Shown here: positions 1 through 6,569 of the stretch, in pieces
Position numbering within the stretch: the first letter of the stretch is position 1
Layout of the letters: each line of letters begins with the position of its first letter
Source: CAKTOF01 sp964523945
GTDB taxonomy: Bacteria; Bacillota; Clostridia; Oscillospirales; Oscillospiraceae
Length of the DNA stretch: 8,264 bases
Reading direction: 5' to 3'
NCBI GenBank assembly: GCA_964523945.1
Contig: CAZGBU010000094.1
Span: 1-8,264, forward strand
The notes under the pieces: generated by a model
Database searches by the model: none
The model's input: only the letters and a program-made list of their open reading frames with translations
What the model was told of the DNA's origin: nothing
Translations under genes and position numbers: made by a program

Positions 1-45
1 GTTATTTCTACCACCACCATCCTTTTGGGGGTTGACACTTAATAG

Positions 46-2367
46 TTAATCTTTCGATTGTTTGATTTCCGGAATGATATCCTCCCGCAGTGCCGGCGGT
101 TCCGGCTGCGCAGATGGTTTGAACCAGCGGAGCCGCAGCGCGTTGCTCACAACGCACACAGAACTGCAGCTCATGGCCAGCGCGCCGATCATGGGGTTGA
201 GTTTTAAATGGATCAGCGGATACAAAACGCCGGCAGCAATCGGAATGCCAAGCATATTGTAGAAAAATGCCCAGAACAGATTCATTTTGATGTTGCGGAT
301 TACCGCGTGCGAAAGCTCACAGGCATGCACAGCATCGAGCAGGTCCGAACGCATCAGCACCACATCGGCCGATTCAACTGCAACATCTGTCCCGGCACCG
401 ATCGCCATACCAATATCCGCCTGGGTAAGCGCCGGCGCGTCATTGATGCCGTCGCCGACCATCAGCACATGCTTGCCCTGTGCCTGCAGCGACTGGATGT
501 GTGAGAGCTTATCACCTGGCAATACCTCCGGCACAACGTGACGGATGCCCAGCTCGCGTGCAATGGCCTGTGCAGTAACCGCGTGGTCTCCGGTCAGCAT
601 CCACACTTCTGCACCCATTTTTTCAAAGGCCGCAACCGCAGCACGCGAAGTCGGCTTCGGCACATCCTGCACGGCCAGCACGCCGAGAAATGCATCCTGT
701 GTTGCAAACAGCAGCGCCGTCTTCCCCTGCCTGGCATACTGTTCGGAAATACCGGCCGGGAAACGGATCCCGGACTCGCGCAGATACGTTTCGTTGCCGG
801 CATAGCAGCGCACACCGTCGACCACGCCGGTGACGCCGCGGCCGGAGACCGCAGAAAAATCCTCCGCTGCCTGCGGCTGTACGCCGCGTTCTTCTGCGAG
901 TTTCATCACCGCATCCGCCAGCGGATGCTCCGACGGCCGTTCCAGCGCAGCGGCAACCGTCAGCAATGCTTCCTCTGAGCAGCCGCTTGGCGCCAGATCT
1001 GTCACAACGGGCCGGCCTTCGGTCAGCGTCCCAGTCTTGTCGAGCACAACCGCATTGATGCTGTGGAGCGATTCGAGCGACTCGGCGGATTTGAACAAGA
1101 TCCCCATCTCTGCGGCCCGGCCGGTTCCGACCATGATCGCAACCGGTGTCGCAAGGCCAAGCGCGCAGGGACAGGAGATGACCAGCACCGCAATGCCGAT
1201 CGTCAGCGCAAATTCAAACGTCTGCCCGGCGATCAGCCAGGCAATACAGGCAACCAGCGCGATTCCCATGACAATTGGGACGAAAACACCGGCAATCTTG
1301 TCGGCCAGGCGGGAAATTGGAGCCTTGGATGCCCCGGCCTCCTCCACCAGGCGAATAATCTGCGCGAGCGTCGTATCCTCGCCGACCTTATCAGCCTGGA
1401 AGACAAAACGTCCCGTCTTGTTGATGGTCGCAGCGGCAACACGGTCGCCAGGCTGCTTGGGCACCGGTATGCTCTCTCCAGTTAATGCACTCTCGTCCAC
1501 AGAGGAAGCGCCCTCCGTCACAATGCCATCGACCGGGATAGCAGCGCCGGGCTTCACCATAACCAGGTTCCCTTTGATAACCTGCTGTGCGGGGACGGTG
1601 ATCTCCTCTCCCCCACGCAGCACAATCGCTGTCTGGGGCGCAAGTTCCAGCAGCCGCGCAATTGCCTGCCCGGTGCGGCTCTTCGCTCTGGTCTCAAAGT
1701 ACTTGCCAAGTGTGACCAGCGTCAGGATCATCGCGGCAGATTCAAAATACAAATCATTTGCATAACGTGCGGCGAGCGCCAAATCGTCGACGCCAAGTCC
1801 GTAACCGATGGCATAGATGGCGGCGACGCCGTATACGAGCGCCGCGCCCGAACCAACGGCAATCAGACTGTCCATATTTGGCGCGCGGTGCCAGAGTGAC
1901 CGAAAGCCGCGCTGAAAGTAGCTCCGGTTAACCAGTACAATCGGCAGCGTCAGGAGAAACTGTGTAAATGCGTTGACAAGCGCGTGCTCTGTGCCATGAA
2001 AAATCGCCGGAACCGGCAGATGCAGCATATGCCCCATTGTCAGATACAACAGCGGGACCAAAAAGCAGACCGAAATGAGTATGCGGTGCCGCATCGAGAT
2101 AAGCGCCTCGGCGTTAGGGTCTGCTGTCTGCGTCTGTTTTACTGCGGCCGTCTCCGCATCCGGCAGCTGTGCGCCATATCCCGCATCGGTAACTGCGCGG
2201 ATGATTTCATCTGTCGAACAGGCTGCTTCGTCATAGTCTGCGACCATACTGCCGGCCAGCAAATTCACCTGTGCGGACCGCACGCCCGGCAGCGCATTGG
2301 TCACTTTCTCCACCCGTGCGCTGCATGCGGCACAGGTCATGCCGGTAATTTGGAACTTTTGTTTCAT
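46..2367 (-). CDS. copA: Cu(+)-exporting P1B-type ATPase CopA
   Basis: This 773-residue inner-membrane pump uses ATP to export monovalent copper (possibly silver). One N-terminal HMA domain (residues 4-68) carries the copper motif GMTCAAC, with C12 and C15. The actuator domain has TGES at 296-299. The membrane metal site is CPC at 399-401. The P-domain has DKTGT (phosphorylated D443), TGD at 592-594 and GDGIND at 638-643. The nucleotide domain has SEHP (H481) and SGRG (508-511). YN (703-704) and MSCSS (732-736) in the last membrane helices are the signature of the copper subgroup rather than the zinc one. An in-frame ATG lies further upstream (2517), but the start at 2367 is preferred: it has an AGAGGTGAG ribosome site just upstream, gives the canonical N-terminus, and avoids overlapping the terminator, the promoter and the end of the upstream ATPase. 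The length is normal for a one-HMA CopA. The gene has its own promoter and a candidate CsoR operator. No downstream terminator is seen in the last 45 bases. Confidence 0.96.
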   Translation of the reverse strand: MKQKFQITGMTCAACSARVEKVTNALPGVRSAQVNLLAGSMVADYDEAACSTDEIIRAVTDAGYGAQLPDAETAAVKQTQTADPNAEALISMRHRILISVCFLVPLLYLTMGHMLHLPVPAIFHGTEHALVNAFTQFLLTLPIVLVNRSYFQRGFRSLWHRAPNMDSLIAVGSGAALVYGVAAIYAIGYGLGVDDLALAARYANDLYFESAAMILTLVTLGKYFETRAKSRTGQAIARLLELAPQTAIVLRGGEEITVPAQQVIKGNLVMVKPGAAIPVDGIVTEGASSVDESALTGESIPVPKQPGDRVAAATINKTGRFVFQADKVGEDTTLAQIIRLVEEAGASKAPISRLADKIAGVFVPIVMGIALVACIAWLIAGQTFEFALTIGIAVLVISCPCALGLATPVAIMVGTGRAAEMGILFKSAESLESLHSINAVVLDKTGTLTEGRPVVTDLAPSGCSEEALLTVAAALERPSEHPLADAVMKLAEERGVQPQAAEDFSAVSGRGVTGVVDGVRCYAGNETYLRESGIRFPAGISEQYARQGKTALLFATQDAFLGVLAVQDVPKPTSRAAVAAFEKMGAEVWMLTGDHAVTAQAIARELGIRHVVPEVLPGDKLSHIQSLQAQGKHVLMVGDGINDAPALTQADIGMAIGAGTDVAVESADVVLMRSDLLDAVHACELSHAVIRNIKMNLFWAFFYNMLGIPIAAGVLYPLIHLKLNPMIGALAMSCSSVCVVSNALRLRWFKPSAQPEPPALREDIIPEIKQSKD

Positions 2368-2384
2368 GCGCTCACCTCTTTTAA

Positions 2385-2405
2385 TACCCCTCCCCGGGTG
2401 TGGTA
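2385..2405 (-). promoter_or_regulatory. Candidate CsoR-type copper operator of copA
   Basis: A GC-rich imperfect inverted repeat lies between the -10 box and the ribosome site of copA. The arms begin TACC and end GGTA, with a CCC/GGG core. Eight of ten base pairs match around a central C at 2395. It covers the predicted transcription start (about 2404) and the first 20 transcribed bases. CsoR operators in Gram-positive bacteria typically have this TACCC...GGGTA form and release the repressor when Cu(I) binds. That CsoR acts here is inferred; no csoR gene is in the window. A CopY site (TACAnnTGTA) is not present. Confidence 0.55.
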
Positions 2406-2410
2406 ACTGT

Positions 2411-2439
2411 ATTATAGCAGGCCGGTTTCGATTTGTCCA
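2411..2439 (-). promoter_or_regulatory. Sigma-A promoter of copA
   Basis: Read on the minus strand, TGGACA (2434-2439, one mismatch to TTGACA) is followed after 17 bases by a perfect TATAAT (2411-2416). Transcription would begin near 2404, giving a short leader of about 37 bases before the copA ATG. It lies just downstream of the intrinsic terminator of the preceding operon, so copA should be transcribed as its own unit. Confidence 0.85.
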
Positions 2440-2443
2440 GAGG

Positions 2444-2474
2444 AAAAAAACGGCAGGCCGACATCGGCCTGCCG
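2444..2474 (-). terminator. Rho-independent terminator of the arsR-HMA-ATPase operon
   Basis: A perfect 10-bp GC-rich stem (2451-2460 with 2465-2474) closes a 4-base loop. On the minus strand it is followed at once by seven T residues (2450-2444). It begins 5 bases after the stop codon of the zinc-type ATPase and isolates that operon from the copA promoter immediately downstream. Confidence 0.94.
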
Positions 2475-2479
2475 GGAGA

Positions 2480-4336
2480 TTATTTTGTGCGGCGCAGCCG
2501 CATTGTACGCATTGCATTCAGAATTGCCAGTACCGCAACTCCGACATCGGCAAACACCGCCATCCACATATTGGCCTTTCCGACTGCCCCAAGCACCATA
2601 ATGGCAGCCTTAACCACCAGCGCAAAGATAATATTCTGCCGGGAGATCGACATCGTTTTGCGTCCGATGTCAATGGAGACAGCAATTTTTTCCGGATTGT
2701 CGGTCAGGACAACAACATCTGCCGCCTCGATGGCTGCCTCAGATCCCACGCCGCCCATCGCGATGCCGACATCCGCGCGCATCAGCACCGGCGCATCATT
2801 GACGCCGTCGCCGACATAGACAATGCTGCCCGTATGCGGCGCGTCCAAGATCTCCTCCAAGCATTTCATCTTGTCCTGCGGCAGCAGGCCCGCGCGGTAC
2901 TGATCCAGCCCGATTTCAGATGCAACAGCCTCCGCAGCAGCGGGCCGATCACCTGTCAGCATGATGGCTTTTCGAATGCCGCGCGCGCGCAGATCGCGCA
3001 CTGCACGCTGCGCCTCCGGCTTCACGGTGTCGCAGACGAGCACGGACCCACAGAACGTGCCGTCGCGCGCGACGTATATTACGGTACCGGTGCCCTCATG
3101 TGCTTGGTATCTGACATGCTCGCGTTCCATCAGGTGCGCGTTTCCGGCAAGAATATGGCTGCCATCAACAACAGCGCTGATGCCGCACCCCGGGATCTCA
3201 TTGGTATCTGTTGCAGTGCCCTCCACCGTACCGGCAGCTGCTACAACCGCCTGCGCAACCGGGTGCGCCGAATAAGTCTCTGCAAGCGCGCACAGCCGCA
3301 GAAGCTCTTGCTCTGCCATGCCAGCTGCCGGACGGATCGATTCCACATGGAACTGCCCCGTGGTCAAGGTTCCGGTCTTGTCAAAGACAACGGTCTGCGC
3401 ATCGGCCAGCAGCTCGAGCGCTACGCTGCCTTTCACAATGACGCCGGCTTTGGACGCCGCGCCCATGCCGCCAAAAAAGCTCAGCGGCACAGAGATCACC
3501 AGCGCACACGGGCAGGAGATTACCAGAAACAGCAGCGCACGCTCAATCCAGATTGAAAAAGCCTGTTGAAGTACCAGCGGCGGAATCACTGCAAGCAGCA
3601 CCGCGGCAGCCACCACAGCCGGTGTGTATACACGGGCAAAGCGCGTAATAAACCGTTCGGTCTTCGCCTTTTTCATCTGCGCCTGCTCAGTCAGGTCCAG
3701 AATGCGGGCCACGGTCGAATGCGCATAGGCGCTCTCTGCGCGGATCTTCAGCACGCCGTTCAGATTGACGCAGCCGGAGAGCACTTGCTCGCCGGTCATC
3801 GCTTCGGCCGGCATGGATTCCCCTGTGATTTTGGAGGTATCGAGCGTCGCAGCGCCTTCCACAATCGTACCGTCGACCGGGATACGCTCGCCAGGCTTGA
3901 CACGCAGAATGTCGCCGACAGCGACCTCGTCCGGATCTTTCCGAACCTCCTGCCCGTTCTCCAGCACAACCGCATAGTCCGGCCGCAGGTTCATCAGCGA
4001 AGAGATACTGCGGCGTGAGCGTTCAACGGCGCAGCTCTGAAACAGTTCGCCCACCTGATAAAACAGCATAACGGCTGCGCCCTCGCTCCAATCCTGCAGA
4101 ATAAACGCACCGATCGTTGCAATGGACATCAAAAAATTCTCATCAAAAATCTGGCCGGACCCGATATTGCGCACCGCGGCGAACAGCACGTCATAGCCGA
4201 CCAGCAGATAAGCTGCCAATAAAAACGGGATCGGCAGCCAGGCGGATTCCACTGTGTGGGAAAGGATCAGCCCGATCAGGAACAGACCGAACGCAATCAG
4301 AATCCGCACAAGATCACGCCGCTGACGGCGTGTCAC
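2480..4336 (-). CDS. Zn/Cd/Pb-exporting P1B-type ATPase lacking its own HMA domain
   Basis: A 618-residue membrane pump of the ZntA/CadA class, expected to expel Zn(II), Cd(II) or Pb(II). Motifs in order: TGES (171-174), CPC (275-277) in the transport helix, DKTGT with phosphorylated D319, AHP with H358, TGD (461-463) and GDGVND (509-514). A lysine (K576) in the penultimate helix region and an aspartate (D597 in FADVGVAVLAILNAMR) in the last helix match conserved membrane residues of the zinc/cadmium group and differ from the YN/MxxSS pattern of CopA. The protein starts almost directly with a membrane helix (about residues 10-26), so the N-terminal metal-binding domain usual in ZntA/CadA is absent; the adjacent small gene encodes one. 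The start is GTG, overlapping the upstream TGA by 4 bases, with GAGGTGG (4344-4350) seven bases upstream. Exact metal preference cannot be read from sequence. Confidence 0.95.
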   Translation of the reverse strand: MTRRQRRDLVRILIAFGLFLIGLILSHTVESAWLPIPFLLAAYLLVGYDVLFAAVRNIGSGQIFDENFLMSIATIGAFILQDWSEGAAVMLFYQVGELFQSCAVERSRRSISSLMNLRPDYAVVLENGQEVRKDPDEVAVGDILRVKPGERIPVDGTIVEGAATLDTSKITGESMPAEAMTGEQVLSGCVNLNGVLKIRAESAYAHSTVARILDLTEQAQMKKAKTERFITRFARVYTPAVVAAAVLLAVIPPLVLQQAFSIWIERALLFLVISCPCALVISVPLSFFGGMGAASKAGVIVKGSVALELLADAQTVVFDKTGTLTTGQFHVESIRPAAGMAEQELLRLCALAETYSAHPVAQAVVAAAGTVEGTATDTNEIPGCGISAVVDGSHILAGNAHLMEREHVRYQAHEGTGTVIYVARDGTFCGSVLVCDTVKPEAQRAVRDLRARGIRKAIMLTGDRPAAAEAVASEIGLDQYRAGLLPQDKMKCLEEILDAPHTGSIVYVGDGVNDAPVLMRADVGIAMGGVGSEAAIEAADVVVLTDNPEKIAVSIDIGRKTMSISRQNIIFALVVKAAIMVLGAVGKANMWMAVFADVGVAVLAILNAMRTMRLRRTK

Positions 4337-4554
4337 AGCGGGACCACCTCGCAGTCATGCTCCACTTTCCTTACAATTTTTTTAACCTTATCAAAGATTT
4401 CATCATAGCGTGCGTCATCGGCGTCCAGGATCAGCTTCTGTGCAAAAAAGTTGACGCTCACTGCGTTGACGCCGTCGAGCTTGCTGATATTGGTTTCAAT
4501 CCTGGCCGCGCAGTTGGCGCAGTCAATGTCGGTCAGCCGATAGGTCTTCTTCAT
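4333..4554 (-). CDS. Stand-alone heavy-metal-associated (HMA) domain protein
   Basis: A 73-residue cytosolic ferredoxin-fold metal-binding protein. The ligand motif near the N-terminus is DCANC (D11, C12, C15). The Asp just before the first Cys resembles the DCxxC motif of ZntA metal-binding domains, rather than the TCxxC of copper chaperones and of the CopA in this window. A second potential ligand group, HDC (66-68), lies at the C-terminus. The gene sits between the metal sensor and an ATPase that lacks this domain, with ATGA and GTGA 4-base overlaps on the two sides, so translation of the three is probably coupled. GGAGG (4562-4566) lies 7 bases before the ATG. It most likely delivers metal to the ATPase or regulates it as a detached domain. 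A general metal-buffering role is possible. Confidence 0.9.
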   Translation of the reverse strand: MKKTYRLTDIDCANCAARIETNISKLDGVNAVSVNFFAQKLILDADDARYDEIFDKVKKIVRKVEHDCEVVPL

Positions 4555-4919
4555 GTTTCTTCCTCCAAATGTTCTTTCGCCATGCCGATGATGGTCTGTA
4601 CATGGTCGTCGGCCAGTGAATAATAGACGGTTTTTCCGTCGCGCCGGTTTTTGACCAGCTTAGCCTGCTTGAGCGTGCGGAGCTGATGGGAAATGGCCGA
4701 CTGGCTCATGGAAAGCACTTCCGCAATATCGCATACACACAACTCGGTACAGGCAAGCGCGCAGAGAATCCGGATCCGTGTGGAATCACCAAAAATCTTG
4801 AACAGCTCCGCCATGTCAAACAGTTCGTCCTCGTCGGGCAGTGCGGCGCGTGCACGCGAAACAGCCGGATCATGTACCTGCATCACTTCGCAGCACTCTT
4901 CCTGCTCGTAGTCGGTCAT
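4551..4919 (-). CDS. ArsR/SmtB-family metal-sensing transcriptional repressor
   Basis: A 122-residue winged-helix dimeric repressor, expected to bind the operator upstream of its own gene and let go when metal binds. The recognition region is SQSAISHQLRTLKQAKLV (72-89), followed by the wing RRDGKTVYYSL (92-102). The metal-box motif ELCVCD contributes C61, C63 and D64. C9/C10 and H16 near the N-terminus could complete an alpha3N site as in CadC and SmtB. D104, H106, H117 and E120 match the alpha5 zinc site of SmtB in spacing. This suggests a Zn/Cd/Pb sensor, in line with the pump it precedes. The start ATG has GAGGTG (4927-4932) 7 bases upstream. It is the first gene of the operon and overlaps the HMA gene by 4 bases. 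Which of the two metal sites is functional is not known. Confidence 0.94.
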   Translation of the reverse strand: MTDYEQEECCEVMQVHDPAVSRARAALPDEDELFDMAELFKIFGDSTRIRILCALACTELCVCDIAEVLSMSQSAISHQLRTLKQAKLVKNRRDGKTVYYSLADDHVQTIIGMAKEHLEEET

Positions 4920-4930
4920 TCTGAATCACC

Positions 4931-4960
4931 TCAACATATGTTCAATTGCTCATATGTTCA
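4931..4960 (-). promoter_or_regulatory. Tandem ArsR/SmtB-type operators
   Basis: Two copies of the 10-mer CATATGTTCA (4935-4944 and 4951-4960, plus strand) are spaced 16 bases apart, and each is nearly palindromic around CATATG. The gene-proximal site (4931-4944) reads TGAACATATGTTGA on the minus strand, one mismatch from the family pattern TGAA-N6-TTCA. The distal site (4947-4960) has two mismatches. Together, 4933-4958 also form a 26-bp inverted repeat with 11 of 13 pairs. The distal site touches the -10 box and covers the predicted start; the proximal one reaches the ribosome site. This arrangement suits autorepression by the ArsR-family protein. Confidence 0.8.
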
Positions 4961-4987
4961 TGATACACATTTCTTCTGATTTGTCAA
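4960..4987 (-). promoter_or_regulatory. Promoter of the arsR-HMA-ATPase operon
   Basis: On the minus strand a perfect TTGACA (4982-4987) is separated by 16 bases from TATCAT (4960-4965). Transcription would start near 4953, inside the operator. The -35 box lies only 5 bases from the -35 box of the divergent dcd promoter. Confidence 0.78.
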
Positions 4988-4992
4988 GGGTC

Positions 4993-5021
4993 TTTACAAC
5001 ATTTATTTTTGACAGTAGAAT
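4993..5021 (+). promoter_or_regulatory. Promoter of dcd
   Basis: TTTACA (4993-4998) and TAGAAT (5016-5021) are separated by 17 bases, giving a start near 5028 and a leader of about 20 bases. A TTGACA at 5009-5014 is also present but has no -10 box at the right distance. The promoter is back to back with that of the metal operon and lies outside the predicted operators. Confidence 0.65.
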
Positions 5022-5047
5022 AGGCGCAAAGAAAGGCGGAATGCAGC

Positions 5048-5584
5048 ATGATTTTATCCGGACGGGAAATCCAGCGCCGGCTGGGCAAGGAAATTATTAT
5101 TGAGCCGTTTGATCCGGCGCACCTCAATCCCAACAGCTACAATTTGACGCTCCACGACAAATTGCTTGCCTACGATCATGATATACTGGATATGAAAACG
5201 CCAAACCCGGCGCATGAGATTACGATTCCACCCGAGGGGCTTTTGCTGCAGCCGAACCGGCTCTATCTCGGACGTACGCGCGAATACACGCGGACAGACG
5301 GCTTTGTACCGATGCTCGAGGGGCGTTCCTCCACTGGTCGTCTCGGCCTGTTTATCCATGTAACCGCCGGCTTCGGCGACGTCGGCTTCGCCGGCTATTG
5401 GACGCTGGAAATTTTCTGCATTCAGCCGATCCGCGTGTATGCCGGTACACAGGTCTGTCAAATCTATTACCACAGTATTCTTGGCGATTACGATCGCTAC
5501 AAAAGCGAGAAATACCAGAATAACACTGATATCCAGCCGAGCATGCTCTATCTGGACTTTCAGAAGACCAATTCCGATCAGTAA
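5048..5584 (+). CDS. dcd: dCTP deaminase
   Basis: A 178-residue cytosolic enzyme of the trimeric dUTPase-like fold that deaminates dCTP to dUTP, feeding dTMP synthesis. Family hallmarks are the N-terminal ILSGREI (2-8), NPNSYNLTL (27-35), the nucleotide loop EGRSSTGRLG (91-100) with S94 and R98, HVTAGF (104-109), and the TLE motif with the presumed catalytic glutamate E121. The C-terminal DIQPSMLYLDF is the flexible lid region. The usual DPGF is DVGF here (111-114). Some relatives are bifunctional and hydrolyse dUTP to dUMP as well; sequence inspection does not decide which this is. The start has AAAGGCGG (5032-5039) eight bases upstream; an out-of-frame ATG at 5041 is not used. It is a single-gene unit, divergent from the metal operon, with no functional link to it that can be seen. 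Confidence 0.94.
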   Translation: MILSGREIQRRLGKEIIIEPFDPAHLNPNSYNLTLHDKLLAYDHDILDMKTPNPAHEITIPPEGLLLQPNRLYLGRTREYTRTDGFVPMLEGRSSTGRLGLFIHVTAGFGDVGFAGYWTLEIFCIQPIRVYAGTQVCQIYYHSILGDYDRYKSEKYQNNTDIQPSMLYLDFQKTNSDQ

Positions 5585-5616
5585 CTCTTTGTAACGCATT
5601 TGTTCCCCTCTCTTTG

Positions 5617-5645
5617 TTGTTTTTTCACAGAATACATGCTATAAT
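5617..5645 (+). promoter_or_regulatory. Extended -10 promoter upstream of the lipoprotein gene
   Basis: A perfect TATAAT (5640-5645) is preceded by TGC (5637-5639), an extended -10 element. A weak -35, TTGTTT (5617-5622), is placed 17 bases upstream. The predicted start is near 5652, giving a leader of about 36 bases. It probably drives the lipoprotein, the small acidic gene, smpB and the cyclophilin gene. No convincing hairpin terminator lies between dcd and this promoter, only T-rich sequence, so read-through from dcd is possible. Confidence 0.75.
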
Positions 5646-5687
5646 CCTGTAGAAAAATGCAAATTTAAGCGAGAGGATTTGATCCGG

Positions 5688-6536
5688 ATGAGTCGGCGCA
5701 GTGCCTGCCTCCTGGCCTGCATCCTGGTGTTGTCAGCCATTGTGCTGGCCGGATGCGGCGACGGGACGGTCATCAGCGAGTCGAGTGCGGGCCAATCGTT
5801 CTTCCTGTCTTGTGAGCGTCTGTCCTCGTCACGGGATATCGCCATCCCGGTCGGAGACAGCGCCGCTATGACGCTCAACGCGTCGGTTGCGCGCTCGCGC
5901 GGTTCGCTCTCAGTTCTGATTTCCGACGGGGATGGCGAGGTGGTCTACTCCGGCAGCGACATCGCCTCCGCCACCAGTTTTACCCTGATGCTCGAGGGCC
6001 CGGCGGAATACAGCGTTCATATAGAAACAGATGGTTTTACGGGCAGCGTGGAGCTGACGTGGGAGATTGTCGGCGCAAGCGCGGCTGAGCCGCCGGCCAA
6101 CACGGACACGCCGGTCATTCAGCAGCCCGAGGGCGAGGCCGTTCCCAACGCATCTGAACCCGCTGTTTCCGACGATGTGGTCATCACCAACACACTTGAG
6201 CCAGAGCAGACGCCGTCTGATGCGCAGCCGGGAGAAGATGAAATTGAGATTCCCGAATGGAACGGCCAGTTTGAAAATGCCGATGCCGGCGTTATGATCG
6301 AACTGTTCTGGGCAGACAACAACACGGTCGAATTTCAGGTCAGCGGCATCGGCTCGATCGTTACCGCGACCGCGCGGATTGACGGCGCGTCGCCCGACAC
6401 GGCAGATTATTCCTACGGCGATGAAATGGCGCTGAGCTTTACCTTGACCGGTCAGTCACTGATTGTTACGCAGACCGGTACATGCAGCCTGATCCCACTG
6501 TCAATCGCCGGCGAATATCAGCTGGTCGAATCATAA
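5688..6536 (+). CDS. Uncharacterised secreted lipoprotein with two beta-rich domains
   Basis: I do not recognise this 282-residue protein. It has a short positive N-terminus (MSRR), a hydrophobic stretch (residues 6-21) and a lipobox LAGC with C23 as the expected lipidated residue, so it should be anchored on the outer face of the membrane. Residues 33-128 alternate in beta-strand fashion (SLSVLISDGDGEVVYSG, FTLMLEGPAEYSVHIETDG). A Pro/Glu/Asp/Thr-rich linker follows (about 131-190). A second beta-rich domain spans about 191-282, beginning WNGQF and closing GEYQLVE, typical of small barrel-like domains of Gram-positive lipoproteins. No enzyme motif is seen. A TTG nine bases upstream (5679) is in frame, but it lies 2 bases from the GAGAGG ribosome site (5671-5676); the ATG with 11 bases spacing is more likely. 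It is followed 33 bases later by the small acidic gene, probably in the same transcript. Confidence 0.85.
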   Translation: MSRRSACLLACILVLSAIVLAGCGDGTVISESSAGQSFFLSCERLSSSRDIAIPVGDSAAMTLNASVARSRGSLSVLISDGDGEVVYSGSDIASATSFTLMLEGPAEYSVHIETDGFTGSVELTWEIVGASAAEPPANTDTPVIQQPEGEAVPNASEPAVSDDVVITNTLEPEQTPSDAQPGEDEIEIPEWNGQFENADAGVMIELFWADNNTVEFQVSGIGSIVTATARIDGASPDTADYSYGDEMALSFTLTGQSLIVTQTGTCSLIPLSIAGEYQLVES

Positions 6537-6569
6537 ATCATAATATTTTGAAAAGAAGAAGGTGATCGG

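Noticed and set aside
1..20. Possible start of another gene after copA (minus strand ATG at 20-18, reading MVVVEI)
   Set aside because: Only six codons are visible, and the only purine-rich stretch abuts the ATG, too close for a normal ribosome site.
830..1765. Long plus-strand open frame (311 codons) opposite copA
   Set aside because: It is antisense to the well-supported ATPase gene, is rich in Ser/Ala/Arg as expected of a GC-rich shadow frame, has no ribosome site and matches no family.
2368..2517. 50-residue N-terminal extension of CopA
   Set aside because: It would run through a promoter, an intrinsic terminator and the last codons of the preceding gene; the ATG at 2367 has its own ribosome site and gives the standard N-terminus.
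2297..3556. Plus-strand open frame of 419 codons
   Set aside because: It runs across the copA start, promoter, terminator and the zinc-type ATPase on the opposite strand; its composition (His/Arg/Cys-rich) is that of an antisense shadow.
5009..5014. TTGACA as the -35 box of dcd
   Set aside because: No acceptable -10 box lies 16-18 bases downstream; TTTACA with TAGAAT at 17 bases is a better pair.
5054..5599. Minus-strand open frame of 181 codons opposite dcd
   Set aside because: dcd has clear family motifs and a ribosome site; the opposite frame has neither.
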